From: Rhodobacterales bacterium HKCCA1288
Lineage (GTDB): Bacteria; Pseudomonadota; Alphaproteobacteria; Rhodobacterales; Rhodobacteraceae
NCBI GenBank assembly: GCA_015693905.1
Contig: CP065161.1
Coordinates: 1,178,001-1,242,000 of the forward strand
Direction of reading: 5' to 3'
DNA: 64,000 bases
In this document: positions 29,408 through 37,725 of the stretch, in pieces
How the letters are laid out: each line of letters starts with the position of its first letter
Numbering within the stretch: the stretch's first letter is position 1
The notes under the pieces: generated by a model
Database searches by the model: none
What the model was told of the DNA's origin: nothing
What the model saw: only the letters and a program-made list of their open reading frames with translations
Program-made: the position numbers and the translations under genes

Positions 29408-30373
29408 CTATTCGGCGGCTTTCACATCACCTGCCGCTTGTTCCGCCAACCACCGCTCGGCATCCAAAGCGGCCATACAGCCCATGCCCGCGCTTGTGAC
29501 CGCTTGGCGATAGGTGTGGTCGGTCAAATCCCCCGCCGCAAAAACGCCAGGGATCGAGGTGCGGGTCGTGCCGGGTTCAACCCAAACATAACCGCCCGAA
29601 TGCAGCTTAAGCTGATCCTTGATCAAATCGCTGGCAGGTGCATGGCCAATGGCCACGAAAAACCCTTTGCAAGGCACTTCGGTGATGGCGCCAGTCTCGA
29701 CATGGCGCGCTTTGACCGCCTCAACACCACGGGGGGCATCTGTCCCGACCACCTCATCCACCTCGTGGTTCCAGATCACCTCGATTTTCGGATTTTTGAA
29801 AAGGCGATCTTGCATGATCTTTTCCGCACGCAGGCTATCGCGGCGGTGGATCAATGTGACCTTTGAGGCGAAATTGGTGAGAAACAGCGCCTCCTCAACG
29901 GCTGTATTGCCGCCACCGATAACCACCACCTCTTGCCCGCGATAGAAGAACCCATCACAGGTCGCACAAGCCGACACGCCAAAGCCCTTGAAATGCTCTT
30001 CAGAGGGCAAGCCCAACCACCGCGCCTGCGCGCCTGTCGCCAGAACCACAGCATCGGCCGTATATGTTGTGCCTGTATCGCCCGAAGCGCGGAAAGGGGG
30101 CTGCGATAAATCGAGATCAGAAATATGATCCGAGATGATCTCTGCCCCCATCTCGCGGGCGTGGTTCTCCATCCGCACCATGAGATCAGGCCCCATGACG
30201 GAGGCATCACCCGGCCAGTTTTCAACATCCGTTGTGATGGTCAACTGTCCGCCCGGTTGGATGCCTTGCACCAAAATCGGCTCGAGCATAGCACGGCTGG
30301 CGTAAACCGCCGCCGTATAGCCCGCAGGGCCAGAGCCAATAATCAATAGACGGGTATGGCGGGTTGCACTCAT
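29408..30373 (-). CDS. trxB: Thioredoxin reductase
   Basis: 321-residue flavoprotein that reduces thioredoxin with NADPH. FAD-binding [16 protein letters not shown] is at the N-terminus, the redox pair is Cys136 and Cys139 in ACATCDGFF, the NADPH motif is [14 protein letters not shown], and [10 protein letters not shown] lies near the end. It is divergent from an Lrp-family gene, the same trxB/lrp pairing as in E. coli. Confidence 0.96.
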   Translation of the reverse strand: MSATRHTRLLIIGSGPAGYTAAVYASRAMLEPILVQGIQPGGQLTITTDVENWPGDASVMGPDLMVRMENHAREMGAEIISDHISDLDLSQPPFRASGDTGTTYTADAVVLATGAQARWLGLPSEEHFKGFGVSACATCDGFFYRGQEVVVIGGGNTAVEEALFLTNFASKVTLIHRRDSLRAEKIMQDRLFKNPKIEVIWNHEVDEVVGTDAPRGVEAVKARHVETGAITEVPCKGFFVAIGHAPASDLIKDQLKLHSGGYVWVEPGTTRTSIPGVFAAGDLTDHTYRQAVTSAGMGCMAALDAERWLAEQAAGDVKAAE

Positions 30374-30523
30374 GAGATGGATCCTTCATTAAACCTGTCA
30401 CGCGCCGCCATCGCAGCATGGGCAATGACACCCGAACGACACAGCGCGACACTTATCTTAATCCTGATATAACCACCGATCGCCCGCGATGAAAGCCCCG
30501 CCTAAGCCTTGCAAAGCGGCGCT

Positions 30524-30540
30524 CAATATTCCATATATTG
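30524..30540. promoter_or_regulatory. AT-rich dyad in the trxB-lrp intergenic region
   Basis: CAATAT (30524-30529) and ATATTG (30535-30540) form a dyad with a 5-base spacer and partly matching GCGC flanks. It lies 79 bases before the lrp start, so it may be an autoregulatory site or part of a promoter. Confidence 0.35.
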
Positions 30541-30618
30541 CGCGGGTGCGAAATAAAATTGCGTATTTCTGGCATTATCGCTCAGGATCGCAAAGTCGCG
30601 AGCGAGAGGATAACAATA

Positions 30619-31119
30619 ATGCCAACGACCAAACTCGATCCGATTGACCGCAAGATTCTTGCGGAACTGCAAAATGACGGGCGGATGACCAATGTGGAAT
30701 TGGCCAAACGCGTTGGGATTTCTGCACCCCCTTGCCTACGGCGCGTGCGCACTTTGGAGGAGTCGGGCTATATCCGCGGCTATCACGCAGATGTCGATGC
30801 GCGGATGCTTGGGTTCGAAGTTCAGGTTTTCGCCATGGTGGGCCTGCACAGTCAGGCTGAGGCTGATTTGGTCGCCTTTGAAAACCGCTGTGCCGAGTGG
30901 CCCCTCGTGCGCGAATGTCATATGCTGAACGGCGAGATTGATTTCATCTTGAAATGCGTGGCGCCTGACCTGTCCACATTCCAAAGCTTCCTCACCGAAC
31001 ACCTAACCGCCGCCCCGAATGTTGCAAGCGTGCGCACATCGCTTGTCATTCGTGGGGCTAAGGATCAACCAGGCGTACCCTTCGAAGTTCTCGAAGACCG
31101 ACTGGCTAAGATGGATTAA
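30619..31119 (+). CDS. lrp: Lrp/AsnC family transcriptional regulator
   Basis: 166-residue regulator. The N-terminal helix-turn-helix (LDPIDRKILAELQNDGRMTNVELAKRVG then ISAPPCLRRVR) is followed by a RAM ligand-binding domain typical of Lrp, which binds amino acids and forms octamers. The chosen ATG has GAGAGGA in front; the frame is open up to 30538 without a good start. It is divergent from trxB. Targets are unknown. Confidence 0.92.
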   Translation: MPTTKLDPIDRKILAELQNDGRMTNVELAKRVGISAPPCLRRVRTLEESGYIRGYHADVDARMLGFEVQVFAMVGLHSQAEADLVAFENRCAEWPLVRECHMLNGEIDFILKCVAPDLSTFQSFLTEHLTAAPNVASVRTSLVIRGAKDQPGVPFEVLEDRLAKMD

Positions 31120-31130
31120 GGCGAAGCGGA

Positions 31131-31271
31131 TTATCCTGCCCGTTTCAAGCCAATTTCTGCACGATCCGTCATCGCTGGTCGCTGCACTTCGGTTTCTTCG
31201 CGCATCCAAGGCATGCGTGGCGCTTCGTGCTCGGTCATCGCGATAACCGACTCCATCCAACGTGTTTTCAT
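31131..31271 (-). CDS. Small conserved-type protein (46 aa)
   Basis: A 47-codon gene starting MKTRWMESVIAMTEHEAPRM, charged and Met/Trp-rich, with no signal peptide. Support comes from its signals: GGAGGG 6 bases before the ATG and a promoter (TTGACA, 16 bases, TAGACC) at 31315-31342. From memory, similar short proteins starting MKTRWM occur in many Rhodobacteraceae; this needs a search. It ends 11 bases from the convergent lrp stop. Function unknown. Confidence 0.68.
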   Translation of the reverse strand: MKTRWMESVIAMTEHEAPRMPWMREETEVQRPAMTDRAEIGLKRAG

Positions 31272-31294
31272 CTCAGACCCTCCAAAAAGATTCG

Positions 31295-31307
31295 CGCAAC
31301 ATTGCGC
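31295..31307 (-). other. Hairpin in the leader of the 46-aa gene
   Basis: GCGCAA and TTGCGC (31294-31299 and 31302-31307) face each other with a 2-base centre, giving a short tight hairpin in the 5' UTR between the promoter and the ribosome site. Its role is unknown. Confidence 0.35.
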
Positions 31308-31314
31308 TTCGATG

Positions 31315-31342
31315 GGTCTAAAGTCGCGTCCAAATCTGTCAA
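31315..31342 (-). promoter_or_regulatory. Sigma-70-type promoter of the 46-aa gene
   Basis: On the minus strand TTGACA (31337-31342), a 16-base spacer and TAGACC (31315-31320). The -35 is perfect. Transcription would start about 35 bases before the small gene's ATG. Confidence 0.55.
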
Positions 31343-31399
31343 AGATTGGACGAAATCCCGTCAGCTTGGGGAAAGAAAAAGGTGATTGCGCGGCAAAGC

Positions 31400-32176
31400 C
31401 TAAAGGCGAATAGCCGAAATGAGGCGCCCGTAATCCGCCTCGCCCCGATGTGTGGCGCGGCGGTAGGAGAAGAACAGCTCTTCGTCACGATAGGTGCAAT
31501 GCCCACACCATTCTGCCTGCCCGATGCCCGCGTTGCGCAGGCGCGTTAATCCGTAGCTTGGTAAATCAAAGAGATATTTATCAGGTGCTGCCCCGTTGAT
31601 AAAAAACCGCGCAGACTCCGGATCATCATCTACGAATTCCTCAAAGAATTCTTGCCCGACCTCATAATTGGCTTGGCTGATCGTAGGGCCAATCACCGCG
31701 TTGATTTTTTCGCGCACCGCCCCTTGTGCAACCATCAAGTCAATCGTGGCCTCAAGCACCCCTGCCCGCGCGCCCTTCCAACCCGCATGGGCAGCGCCAA
31801 TCACGCCTGCCTCCGCTTCATGAAACAGGACGGGCTGACAATCGGCTGTGAGAATCGCAATGGCCAAATCCTTGCTGCAGGACACCAGACCATCTGCCTC
31901 AGGGGTGCCACCACCAATCGGGCCTTCAACCAAGACAACATCCGCGGAATGCGTTTGATACACCGTCACAAGGCAATCTTCCGCCACCCCCATCTCACGC
32001 GCCACGCGCGCGCGGTTGATTTCGACCAAATCCGATTGATCAGATGATCCCGCACCACAATTCAGACTGCTAAAAATGCCGCTAGATGCACCACCCTTGC
32101 GTGTAAAAAAACCATGCTTTGCTGCCCCCAAAAGCGGCGATGTGATCGGGTCAATTGGAGCAAAATGCGCAGCCAT
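31400..32176 (-). CDS. pgeF: Multicopper-type laccase-domain protein PgeF (YfiH family)
   Basis: 258-residue protein of the YfiH/PgeF family. E. coli PgeF edits peptidoglycan by removing wrongly inserted L-Ser from muropeptide precursors; other members have purine-nucleoside or polyphenol oxidase activity. The metal-site pattern is present: His in YQTHSADVV, Cys in ADCQPVLFHE and His in AAHAGWKGARAG, then VIGPTISQANYEVG. It follows the MidA-like gene by 1 base, downstream of lgt. Confidence 0.9.
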   Translation of the reverse strand: MAAHFAPIDPITSPLLGAAKHGFFTRKGGASSGIFSSLNCGAGSSDQSDLVEINRARVAREMGVAEDCLVTVYQTHSADVVLVEGPIGGGTPEADGLVSCSKDLAIAILTADCQPVLFHEAEAGVIGAAHAGWKGARAGVLEATIDLMVAQGAVREKINAVIGPTISQANYEVGQEFFEEFVDDDPESARFFINGAAPDKYLFDLPSYGLTRLRNAGIGQAEWCGHCTYRDEELFFSYRRATHRGEADYGRLISAIRL

Positions 32177-32177
32177 C

Positions 32178-33266
32178 TCACATATCCCTTATTTCAAGAT
32201 CATCCAAACCTGGCAGGGCGGGCGCAGACTGTTGTGTAAGACCCAGCACTTTGAATAGCTGTCCCATTTCTTCGGGGTGGGTCAACCTACGATGCGCGGC
32301 AATGTGCGATTGAAGCGCGTCACCGTGCAATTTTTGCGCAAGCGCCTGCGCCCGTGCGGTGATCCCAAGACGCTCAAGAAACAGACCTTGCGTCTGTAGC
32401 GGTGCCGCGCGGGCGGGTGCGGCACTGGCCGCCAAAGGCTGAAACGCCACATGGGCGGTCAGATCGGATGTGCCAATATCCACCAATGGATCAGCGTATC
32501 TGTGATCTTTGACGGCTTGAAAGGTGTCGCCTGCGCTGATCCAATCCCCGTAATCAATCAAAAGCGCCGCGCCGCCATGCGCATCAATGCGCCGCCCTAT
32601 ATCTGATGCAATCGCCTCGGCCGCAGCATTAACCTCGACAATCGCACCCTCTGGCATGTCACCAAAACGGGCCGTTAGCCAATCGGGCGCAATGACAGGG
32701 CCAAGCCCCCATATGAGCGCGCCCTGATCTGCACCAATTTGGCGTTCATGCCATCCGTCACGCCCTTTTTGAAATTGCCGAATGGGCAAAGCATCAAAAA
32801 ATTCATTCGCGACCAAATAAAGCGGCCCGTCAGGTAGGGTGGCAATAGTGTCGTGAAATTGCGGTTGATACTGTCCCAAAGCCTCTGCTTGGGCTGCGCG
32901 CATCAAGGGCGAGGCTTCGACCATGTGCAATCTGATCGTTTGGGTGAATTCGGGCAGCAGTTTTGCAGCGCGCAAAATATCGGCCATAAACGTCCCACGC
33001 CCGCCGCCAAGCTCGACCAAATTTACATCGGATGGTCTGCCTTGGTCAGACCAAACCTGCAGGAACCACAACCCAATCATCTCGCCAAAGATTTGCGAGA
33101 CTTCGGGTGCCGTCACAAAATCCCCGCCCCGACCGATGGCGGGTTTCTTCATGTAATACCCAAATTCAGGGTGAAGCAGCGCCTCGGTCATAAACTCGGC
33201 CACAGAAAGCGGGCCTGACTGCGCGATACGGCGCAACAGCCGATCCTGCGCGCGCCCTGCCCCCAT
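32178..33266 (-). CDS. SAM-dependent methyltransferase, MidA/NDUFAF7 family
   Basis: 362-residue class I methyltransferase of the COG1565 family. Motifs: FGYYMKKPAIGRGGDFVTAPEVSQIFGEMIG at the N-terminus, VELGGGRGTFMADILRA for SAM binding, VANEFFDALPIRQF, and LIDYGDW. The mitochondrial homologue NDUFAF7 methylates an Arg of complex I subunit NDUFS2; the bacterial substrate is less certain. Its ATG overlaps the lgt stop by 1 base (TAATG). Confidence 0.88.
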   Translation of the reverse strand: MGAGRAQDRLLRRIAQSGPLSVAEFMTEALLHPEFGYYMKKPAIGRGGDFVTAPEVSQIFGEMIGLWFLQVWSDQGRPSDVNLVELGGGRGTFMADILRAAKLLPEFTQTIRLHMVEASPLMRAAQAEALGQYQPQFHDTIATLPDGPLYLVANEFFDALPIRQFQKGRDGWHERQIGADQGALIWGLGPVIAPDWLTARFGDMPEGAIVEVNAAAEAIASDIGRRIDAHGGAALLIDYGDWISAGDTFQAVKDHRYADPLVDIGTSDLTAHVAFQPLAASAAPARAAPLQTQGLFLERLGITARAQALAQKLHGDALQSHIAAHRRLTHPEEMGQLFKVLGLTQQSAPALPGLDDLEIRDM

Positions 33267-34192
33267 TAGGCACCTGCCTTACGCCGCGCGACCTGCCGCG
33301 CGACCAAGATCACCGCTAGCCCCACAATGACCATGGGCAATGACAAGATCTGCCCCATGCTCAGACCAATATCATCAGACAGCCACAGCGCATAACCGCG
33401 CGGATGGTTCACGAAGAACTGTGCATCAGGTTGGCGGAAATATTCGACAATAAACCGCCCCACCCCATAGCCTGCAAGAAACAGACCCGCCACTTGCCCT
33501 GGCACCCGCAACGCCCCTTGGCGATGGATCACATACAGGATCACAAGCCCCAAGATGAGCCCCTCAAGCAGCGCTTCGTAAAGCTGTGACGGGTGGCGCG
33601 CGCAAACTTGCATGCCTGCGTCCATCACAATCCCCACAGGGCCCGAACAGTCCTGTGCCGCGGCCCCGGGAAAGATCACGCCCCAAGGCGCATCGGTGGG
33701 TCGCCCCCATAGCTCGGCATTAATGAAATTTGCGCTGCGCCCCAGAAAGAGCGCAGGCGGGGTGGCCAAGGCTAACAGGTCGGCAAGGCTGGCTATGCTG
33801 ACCTTGTGGACACGACAAAACAAAAGCCCCGCGATGACAACACCCAAAAAGCCACCATGAAAAGACATCCCCCCCTGCCAAACCTGCAAAATCTCAGTAG
33901 GGTTTTGCAGGTAATAGCTTGGCTGATAGAACAGCACATATCCAAGCCGCCCCCCAAGGATCACACCCAAGACCATCCATGTCAAAAGCGGTTCTACAAC
34001 TTCGGGGGACATCGGGGCGGTGGCATGTCTCCACAGCGTGGATTTGCGCAAATGCCGTCCGATCATCCATGCAGCGATGAGAAACCCAGCGATATAGGCC
34101 AGCGCATACCACCGCAGGGCAAAGTGAAACCCACCAAAATCAATTGAGAAGAGCGCAGGCGAGATATCTGGAAACGGTATCGCGTAAAACAT
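33266..34192 (-). CDS. lgt: Prolipoprotein diacylglyceryl transferase
   Basis: 308-residue inner-membrane enzyme that adds diacylglycerol to the lipobox Cys, the first step of lipoprotein maturation. Seven helices are predicted. The conserved SFHGGFLG motif and the Lgt signature [14 protein letters not shown] are visible, along with [12 protein letters not shown]. First gene of the lgt-midA-pgeF run, with a good promoter at 34227-34254. Lipoproteins in this window (NlpD, two in the pcc cluster) would be its substrates. Confidence 0.96.
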   Translation of the reverse strand: MFYAIPFPDISPALFSIDFGGFHFALRWYALAYIAGFLIAAWMIGRHLRKSTLWRHATAPMSPEVVEPLLTWMVLGVILGGRLGYVLFYQPSYYLQNPTEILQVWQGGMSFHGGFLGVVIAGLLFCRVHKVSIASLADLLALATPPALFLGRSANFINAELWGRPTDAPWGVIFPGAAAQDCSGPVGIVMDAGMQVCARHPSQLYEALLEGLILGLVILYVIHRQGALRVPGQVAGLFLAGYGVGRFIVEYFRQPDAQFFVNHPRGYALWLSDDIGLSMGQILSLPMVIVGLAVILVARQVARRKAGA

Positions 34193-34226
34193 AGCGGCCC
34201 TTTTAGATGCGCGTGGGAACCCTTGT

Positions 34227-34254
34227 TAGATAGACTCCCATGCGGCGATGTCAA
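34227..34254 (-). promoter_or_regulatory. Sigma-70-type promoter of lgt
   Basis: On the minus strand TTGACA (34249-34254), 16 bases, TATCTA (34227-34232), placed about 35-60 bases before the lgt start codon. Confidence 0.6.
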
Positions 34255-34333
34255 CCTTGAAGCGGCGCGCCATTTACCCCATATCAAGGTCGAACGTATG
34301 AACGCGCCCCGCCGCGAGACAAGAGGACAGCCT

Positions 34334-34579
34334 ATGCAAACCCGCAATAAGATGATGGATGACATCAGCCAATTGATGACCAACGCCATGGGTGTGGCCC
34401 AAGGCGCACGCGAGGAAGCGGAAAATGCGATGAAATCGCTGATGGATCGCTGGCTTGCGGATCGCGACTTTGTCACCCGCGAGGAATTTGATGCCGTGCG
34501 CGCAATGGCCCAAAAAGCGCGCGAAGAAAATGAGGCGCTGTCTGCGCGGCTAGAGGCATTGGAAAAGAAAAAGAAATAA
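34334..34579 (+). CDS. ubiK: UbiK-type accessory factor (BMFP domain)
   Basis: 81-residue acidic protein of the BMFP/UbiK family. Its second half (REEFDAVRAMAQKAREENEALSARLEALEKKKK) is a coiled coil that gives trimers; the first part is an amphipathic helix. In E. coli UbiK helps the late ubiquinone hydroxylation complex and binds lipids. The start at 34334 has AGAGGA in front; a longer in-frame start at 34223 would not match the family. Divergent from lgt. Confidence 0.82.
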   Translation: MQTRNKMMDDISQLMTNAMGVAQGAREEAENAMKSLMDRWLADRDFVTREEFDAVRAMAQKAREENEALSARLEALEKKKK

Positions 34580-34603
34580 GCGCGGTCACAGCGCAGTTGA
34601 ACA

Positions 34604-34639
34604 AGGGCGGGTTTGGCCAGACCAAACCCGCCCTATCTT
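34604..34639 (+). terminator. Terminator after ubiK
   Basis: A perfect 13-bp stem (34604-34616 with 34622-34634) with a 5-base loop, followed by ATCTTTA. The T-run is weak but the stem is strong. Confidence 0.7.
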
Positions 34640-34773
34640 TATGCACAGCCCCCAATTTCTTGTGGACAGGATTAGGAAAACCGCAATTTCTGGGTGCGTC
34701 ATCAAAATATTGCTTTACAGGTGAAGAAAGTAACCGCACCATATTTGGTATGGGGCCGCGCAAATCAGCCGAC

Positions 34774-34801
34774 CCTTAGTGGAGACACCCAGCCTTAGTG
34801 G
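34774..34801. repeat. Direct repeat CCTTAGTGG upstream of ybjN
   Basis: The 9-mer CCTTAGTGG occurs at 34774-34782 and again at 34793-34801, 19 bases apart (about two helix turns), and 59-86 bases before the ybjN start. This is typical of a regulator site, but the regulator is unknown. The rest of 34640-34859 shows no gene. Confidence 0.4.
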
Positions 34802-34859
34802 GCAAATTGGGATTGAACCCAACGCCCGCAACAGGCTGCCAAGAATGAGGCCTAGGGCA

Positions 34860-35363
34860 ATGTCACTTTCCGAGCAGTATATGGATGTCGAAGACCTCCA
34901 TCCCATCGATATCGTTGAAACCCTTGCCACACGGCATGAATGGGATTTCGACCGTGTTGCCGATGATCAAATCGCAATGGCCCTCGAGGGGCAGTGGCGC
35001 ACCTATTCGGTGACGCTGGCATGGTCGAGCTATGACGAAACGCTGCGGATGATCTGCACCTTCGACATGGATCCACCCGCCGAATCTATGGGCAAGCTTT
35101 ACGAGACATTGAACCTTGCCAATGACAAATGCTGGGCGGGTGCGTTCAGTTTCTGGGCCGAGCAAAAGATGATGGTCTATCGCTACGGCTTGGTTCTCGC
35201 AGGGGATCAACTGGCAAGCCCTGAGCAGATTGCCTGCATGGTTGAAACCGCGATTTTGGCAAGCGAGCGCTATTACCCCGCCTTCCAATTGGCCTGTTGG
35301 GGCAGCCAATCACCGAGCGAAGCAATCCAAGTGGCCATTGCCGAAGGGTTCGGTCGCGCCTAA
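34860..35363 (+). CDS. YbjN domain protein
   Basis: 167-residue protein of the YbjN family (fold related to type III secretion chaperones and sensory domains). It begins MSLSEQYMDVEDLHPIDIVE and holds the conserved core EGQWRTYSVTLAWSSYDETL, then NDKCWAGAFSFW and MVYRYGLVLAGDQ. A GTG at 34779 would add 27 residues of atypical sequence, so I chose 34860, although its ribosome site is weak. Followed by proC with a hairpin between. Exact role unknown. Confidence 0.8.
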   Translation: MSLSEQYMDVEDLHPIDIVETLATRHEWDFDRVADDQIAMALEGQWRTYSVTLAWSSYDETLRMICTFDMDPPAESMGKLYETLNLANDKCWAGAFSFWAEQKMMVYRYGLVLAGDQLASPEQIACMVETAILASERYYPAFQLACWGSQSPSEAIQVAIAEGFGRA

Positions 35364-35384
35364 CCTGTTGCAAACCGCAACAGG
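35364..35384 (+). other. Hairpin overlapping the proC ribosome site
   Basis: CCTGTTGC (35364-35371) and GCAACAGG (35377-35384) form a perfect 8-bp stem with loop AAACC. The 3' arm contains the AGG of the proC Shine-Dalgarno (AGGGGA), so the structure could limit proC translation unless ribosomes arrive from ybjN. Confidence 0.45.
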
Positions 35385-35393
35385 GGATGAGTG

Positions 35394-36206
35394 ATGACGT
35401 ATGACGATATTGCCGCGCGCGGCATGGTGATTTTCGGCTGTGGGAAAATGGGCTCTGCAATGTTGGCAGGGTGGCTTGCACGAGGAATACCACCTGCCTG
35501 CGTGACCGTAATTGACCCGCACCCCTCTGATTGGCTCAAGGCTGCGGGGGTAAATCTCAACACGCCCCTGCCCGCAAATGCCGCTGTGGCCATTATCGCG
35601 GTAAAACCGCAGATGATGGGCGAAGCTTTACCCAATCTTGCGGCGCATATGGGCCGTGAGACATTGGTGATCTCTGTGGCGGCAGGCACACCAATCGCCA
35701 GATTTGAAGCCGAATTTGGCGCATCCACCAAAATTATCCGCGCTATGCCCAACACCCCCGCCGCAATCGGGCGAGGGATCACCGCGCTTATTGGCAACGG
35801 GCAATGCAGCCAAGCCGATCTTGCGCTTGGCGAAACCCTGTTATCTGCGGTCGGTCAGGTGGTGCGTCTTGAAACGGAAGATCAGATTGACGCTGTGACA
35901 GGCGTCTCGGGCTCTGGCCCTGCTTATGTATTCTATATGATTGACTGTCTCGCTGCTGCCGCGCGCGCCGAAGGCCTGCCTGACGCGATGGCGATGGAAT
36001 TGGCAAAGGCCACAGTCGCGGGCGCAGGGGCCTTGGCCCGAGAGGCCAGCGAAAGCCCAGAACAATTGCGCATCAACGTGACATCGCCCAATGGCACCAC
36101 GCAGGCGGGGCTAGAGGTTTTGATGGATGAGACAAGCGGCCTCGCCCCCCTCATCCGCGAAACAGTCAAGGCTGCGGCGGCGCGATCCCGCGCGCTGAAA
36201 GGATAA
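35394..36206 (+). CDS. proC: Pyrroline-5-carboxylate reductase
   Basis: 270-residue enzyme for the last step of proline synthesis, using NAD(P)H. The N-terminal Rossmann motif is VIFGCGKMGSAMLAGWL; AVKPQMMGE, RAMPNTPAAIGRGITAL and the ProC signature from AVTGVSGSGPAYVF follow, with TSPNGTTQAGLEVL near the end. The frame opens with GTG at 35391, but the ATG 3 bases on fits the ribosome site better. csaA follows after 5 bases. Confidence 0.95.
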   Translation: MTYDDIAARGMVIFGCGKMGSAMLAGWLARGIPPACVTVIDPHPSDWLKAAGVNLNTPLPANAAVAIIAVKPQMMGEALPNLAAHMGRETLVISVAAGTPIARFEAEFGASTKIIRAMPNTPAAIGRGITALIGNGQCSQADLALGETLLSAVGQVVRLETEDQIDAVTGVSGSGPAYVFYMIDCLAAAARAEGLPDAMAMELAKATVAGAGALAREASESPEQLRINVTSPNGTTQAGLEVLMDETSGLAPLIRETVKAAAARSRALKG

Positions 36207-36211
36207 GCCTG

Positions 36212-36547
36212 ATGGAAACCGATTTTGAAACATTCCTGAAGGTCGACATTCGCGTGGGGCGCGTCACCCGCGCCGAGCCCTTTCCCGAGGCCCGCAAACC
36301 TGCAATCAAGTTATGGGTGGATTATGGGCCAGAGATTGGGGTCAAAAAAAGCTCGGCCCAAATCACCGCGCATTATGCGCCCGAGGCATTGGTGGGCAAG
36401 CTTGTTATGGGGGTGGTGAATTTCCCACCCCGCCAGATCGGCCCCTTCATGTCCGAGGCGCTTGTGCTTGGATTTCATGATGCGGGCGGGGATGTGGTTT
36501 TGGCCGTGCCCGACAAGGATGCGCCCCTTGGCGCGCGACTATGCTGA
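36212..36547 (+). CDS. csaA: CsaA-like tRNA-binding protein
   Basis: 111-residue OB-fold protein of the tRNA-binding (EMAP/MetRS C-terminal) family. The diagnostic segments FLKVDIRVGRVTRAEPFPEARKP, KKSSAQITAHY, GVVNFPPRQIGPFMSEALVLGF and the ending are those of CsaA, proposed as a secretion-related chaperone in Bacillus that dimerises and binds RNA. It overlaps the convergent tdk gene by 9 bases. Confidence 0.9.
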   Translation: METDFETFLKVDIRVGRVTRAEPFPEARKPAIKLWVDYGPEIGVKKSSAQITAHYAPEALVGKLVMGVVNFPPRQIGPFMSEALVLGFHDAGGDVVLAVPDKDAPLGARLC

Positions 36548-37129
36548 CGGGCTATCGCCGACCGCTTCGCGCCAGTGACGGCGGCACAAGCTGACATAGG
36601 TTTCATTGCCGCCGATTTGCACCTGCTCCCCCGATTTGGCAACGCTGCCATCAGGAGATTTTCGCACCACCATCGTGGCTTTGCGCCCGCAATGGCAAAT
36701 CGTTCTGATCTCACGCAAATCATCCGCCAAGGCCAAAAGCGCGGCGGAGCCTTCGAATAATTCACCACGGAAATCGACCCGAAGGCCGTAGGTCATCACG
36801 GGCAGCCCCAAATCATCAGCCACGCGCGCCAATTCCCAGACCTGTGCCTTTGTGAGGAACTGCGCTTCATCCAGAAAGACGCAATCAATCGGCTGCGCTC
36901 TGTGCGCCGTCTCGATAAGCGCGAACAAGTCCGTATCAGGGGCAAAGGTTACGGCCTCTTTCGACAGCCCAATGCGGCTTGCAATAAGGCCTTGGCCTGC
37001 GCGCGTATCGTGATGCGCCGTCAGCAGAAATGGGGTCTGGCCGCGTTCGCTATAATTATGGGCCGCTTGCAAAAGCAGGGTCGACTTGCCCGCATTCATA
37101 GTCGAAAAATTGAAATATAGCTTGGCCAT
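36539..37129 (-). CDS. tdk: Thymidine kinase
   Basis: 196-residue salvage enzyme that phosphorylates thymidine with ATP. P-loop FSTMNAGKST is at residues 6-15, the Walker B-like CVFLDEAQFL and lasso region follow, and four zinc ligands are suggested by CHCGRKA and CRRH. The longer frame to 37165 adds 12 residues before the conserved start MAKLYFNFSTMNAGK, so 37129 was chosen. Confidence 0.94.
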   Translation of the reverse strand: MAKLYFNFSTMNAGKSTLLLQAAHNYSERGQTPFLLTAHHDTRAGQGLIASRIGLSKEAVTFAPDTDLFALIETAHRAQPIDCVFLDEAQFLTKAQVWELARVADDLGLPVMTYGLRVDFRGELFEGSAALLALADDLREIRTICHCGRKATMVVRKSPDGSVAKSGEQVQIGGNETYVSLCRRHWREAVGDSPSA

Positions 37130-37270
37130 GGCGCGCCCTGTTGTTCCTTTGTCGCCATATGCCAATAGATGCGCCCGCCTTGCAAGCGCGCCCTCTCACG
37201 CGAAGTTCAAAACCCGTGATCTAAAAACAGGCTATACCCAAGCCAAGTTTTGGCAACAGGAGCACCCACT

Positions 37271-37717
37271 ATGATCACCCGCCGCGCAGTCATAAAGTCA
37301 GGCTTAGCACTGCCGCTCGTCACACAGCCTCTGCTTGCTCAGGCCGTCTTCCAACGTGATGGCGTGGCTTTGCGGGGATATGATCCTGTGGCCTATTTCA
37401 CCAATAGCGCCGCCACCAAAGGTGCGGCAGACTTCGCCGCGCACTGGGACAACGCCATATGGCATTTTGCATCAGCAGCCAACCGCGCGCAATTCTTGAA
37501 CAGCCCCGAAGCCTTTGCCCCGCAATATGGGGGCTATTGCGCTTGGGCCGTGTCGCAAGGTTACACGGCCCCGATTGACCCTGATGCATGGCGCATTGTT
37601 GACGGAAAATTATACCTCAACGCCAACCGGCGCATTCAACGCCGTTGGGAACAGGATGTTGCGGGGCATATTGCCCGCGCAGACGCCAATTGGCCAAACC
37701 TCCGCGCGGGGCTGTAA
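37271..37717 (+). CDS. Tat-exported YHS domain protein
   Basis: 148-residue periplasmic protein. It starts with a twin-arginine signal (MITRRAVIKSGLALPLV... cut near LLAQA), then a YHS domain: VALRGYDPVAYFTNSAATKGAADF and GGYCAWAVSQGYTAPIDPDAW. YHS domains often bind copper or iron through Cys and His; the family includes exported redox-related proteins of unknown function. AGGAG is correctly spaced before 37271. It ends 8 bases from the convergent carB stop. Confidence 0.87.
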   Translation: MITRRAVIKSGLALPLVTQPLLAQAVFQRDGVALRGYDPVAYFTNSAATKGAADFAAHWDNAIWHFASAANRAQFLNSPEAFAPQYGGYCAWAVSQGYTAPIDPDAWRIVDGKLYLNANRRIQRRWEQDVAGHIARADANWPNLRAGL

Positions 37718-37725
37718 CTAGGGCT

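Noticed and set aside
34580-34859. GGGATTGAACCC-like segment as a tRNA remnant
   Set aside because: Only one short hairpin resembles a T-arm; no cloverleaf can be drawn. No tRNA gene was recognised anywhere in the window.
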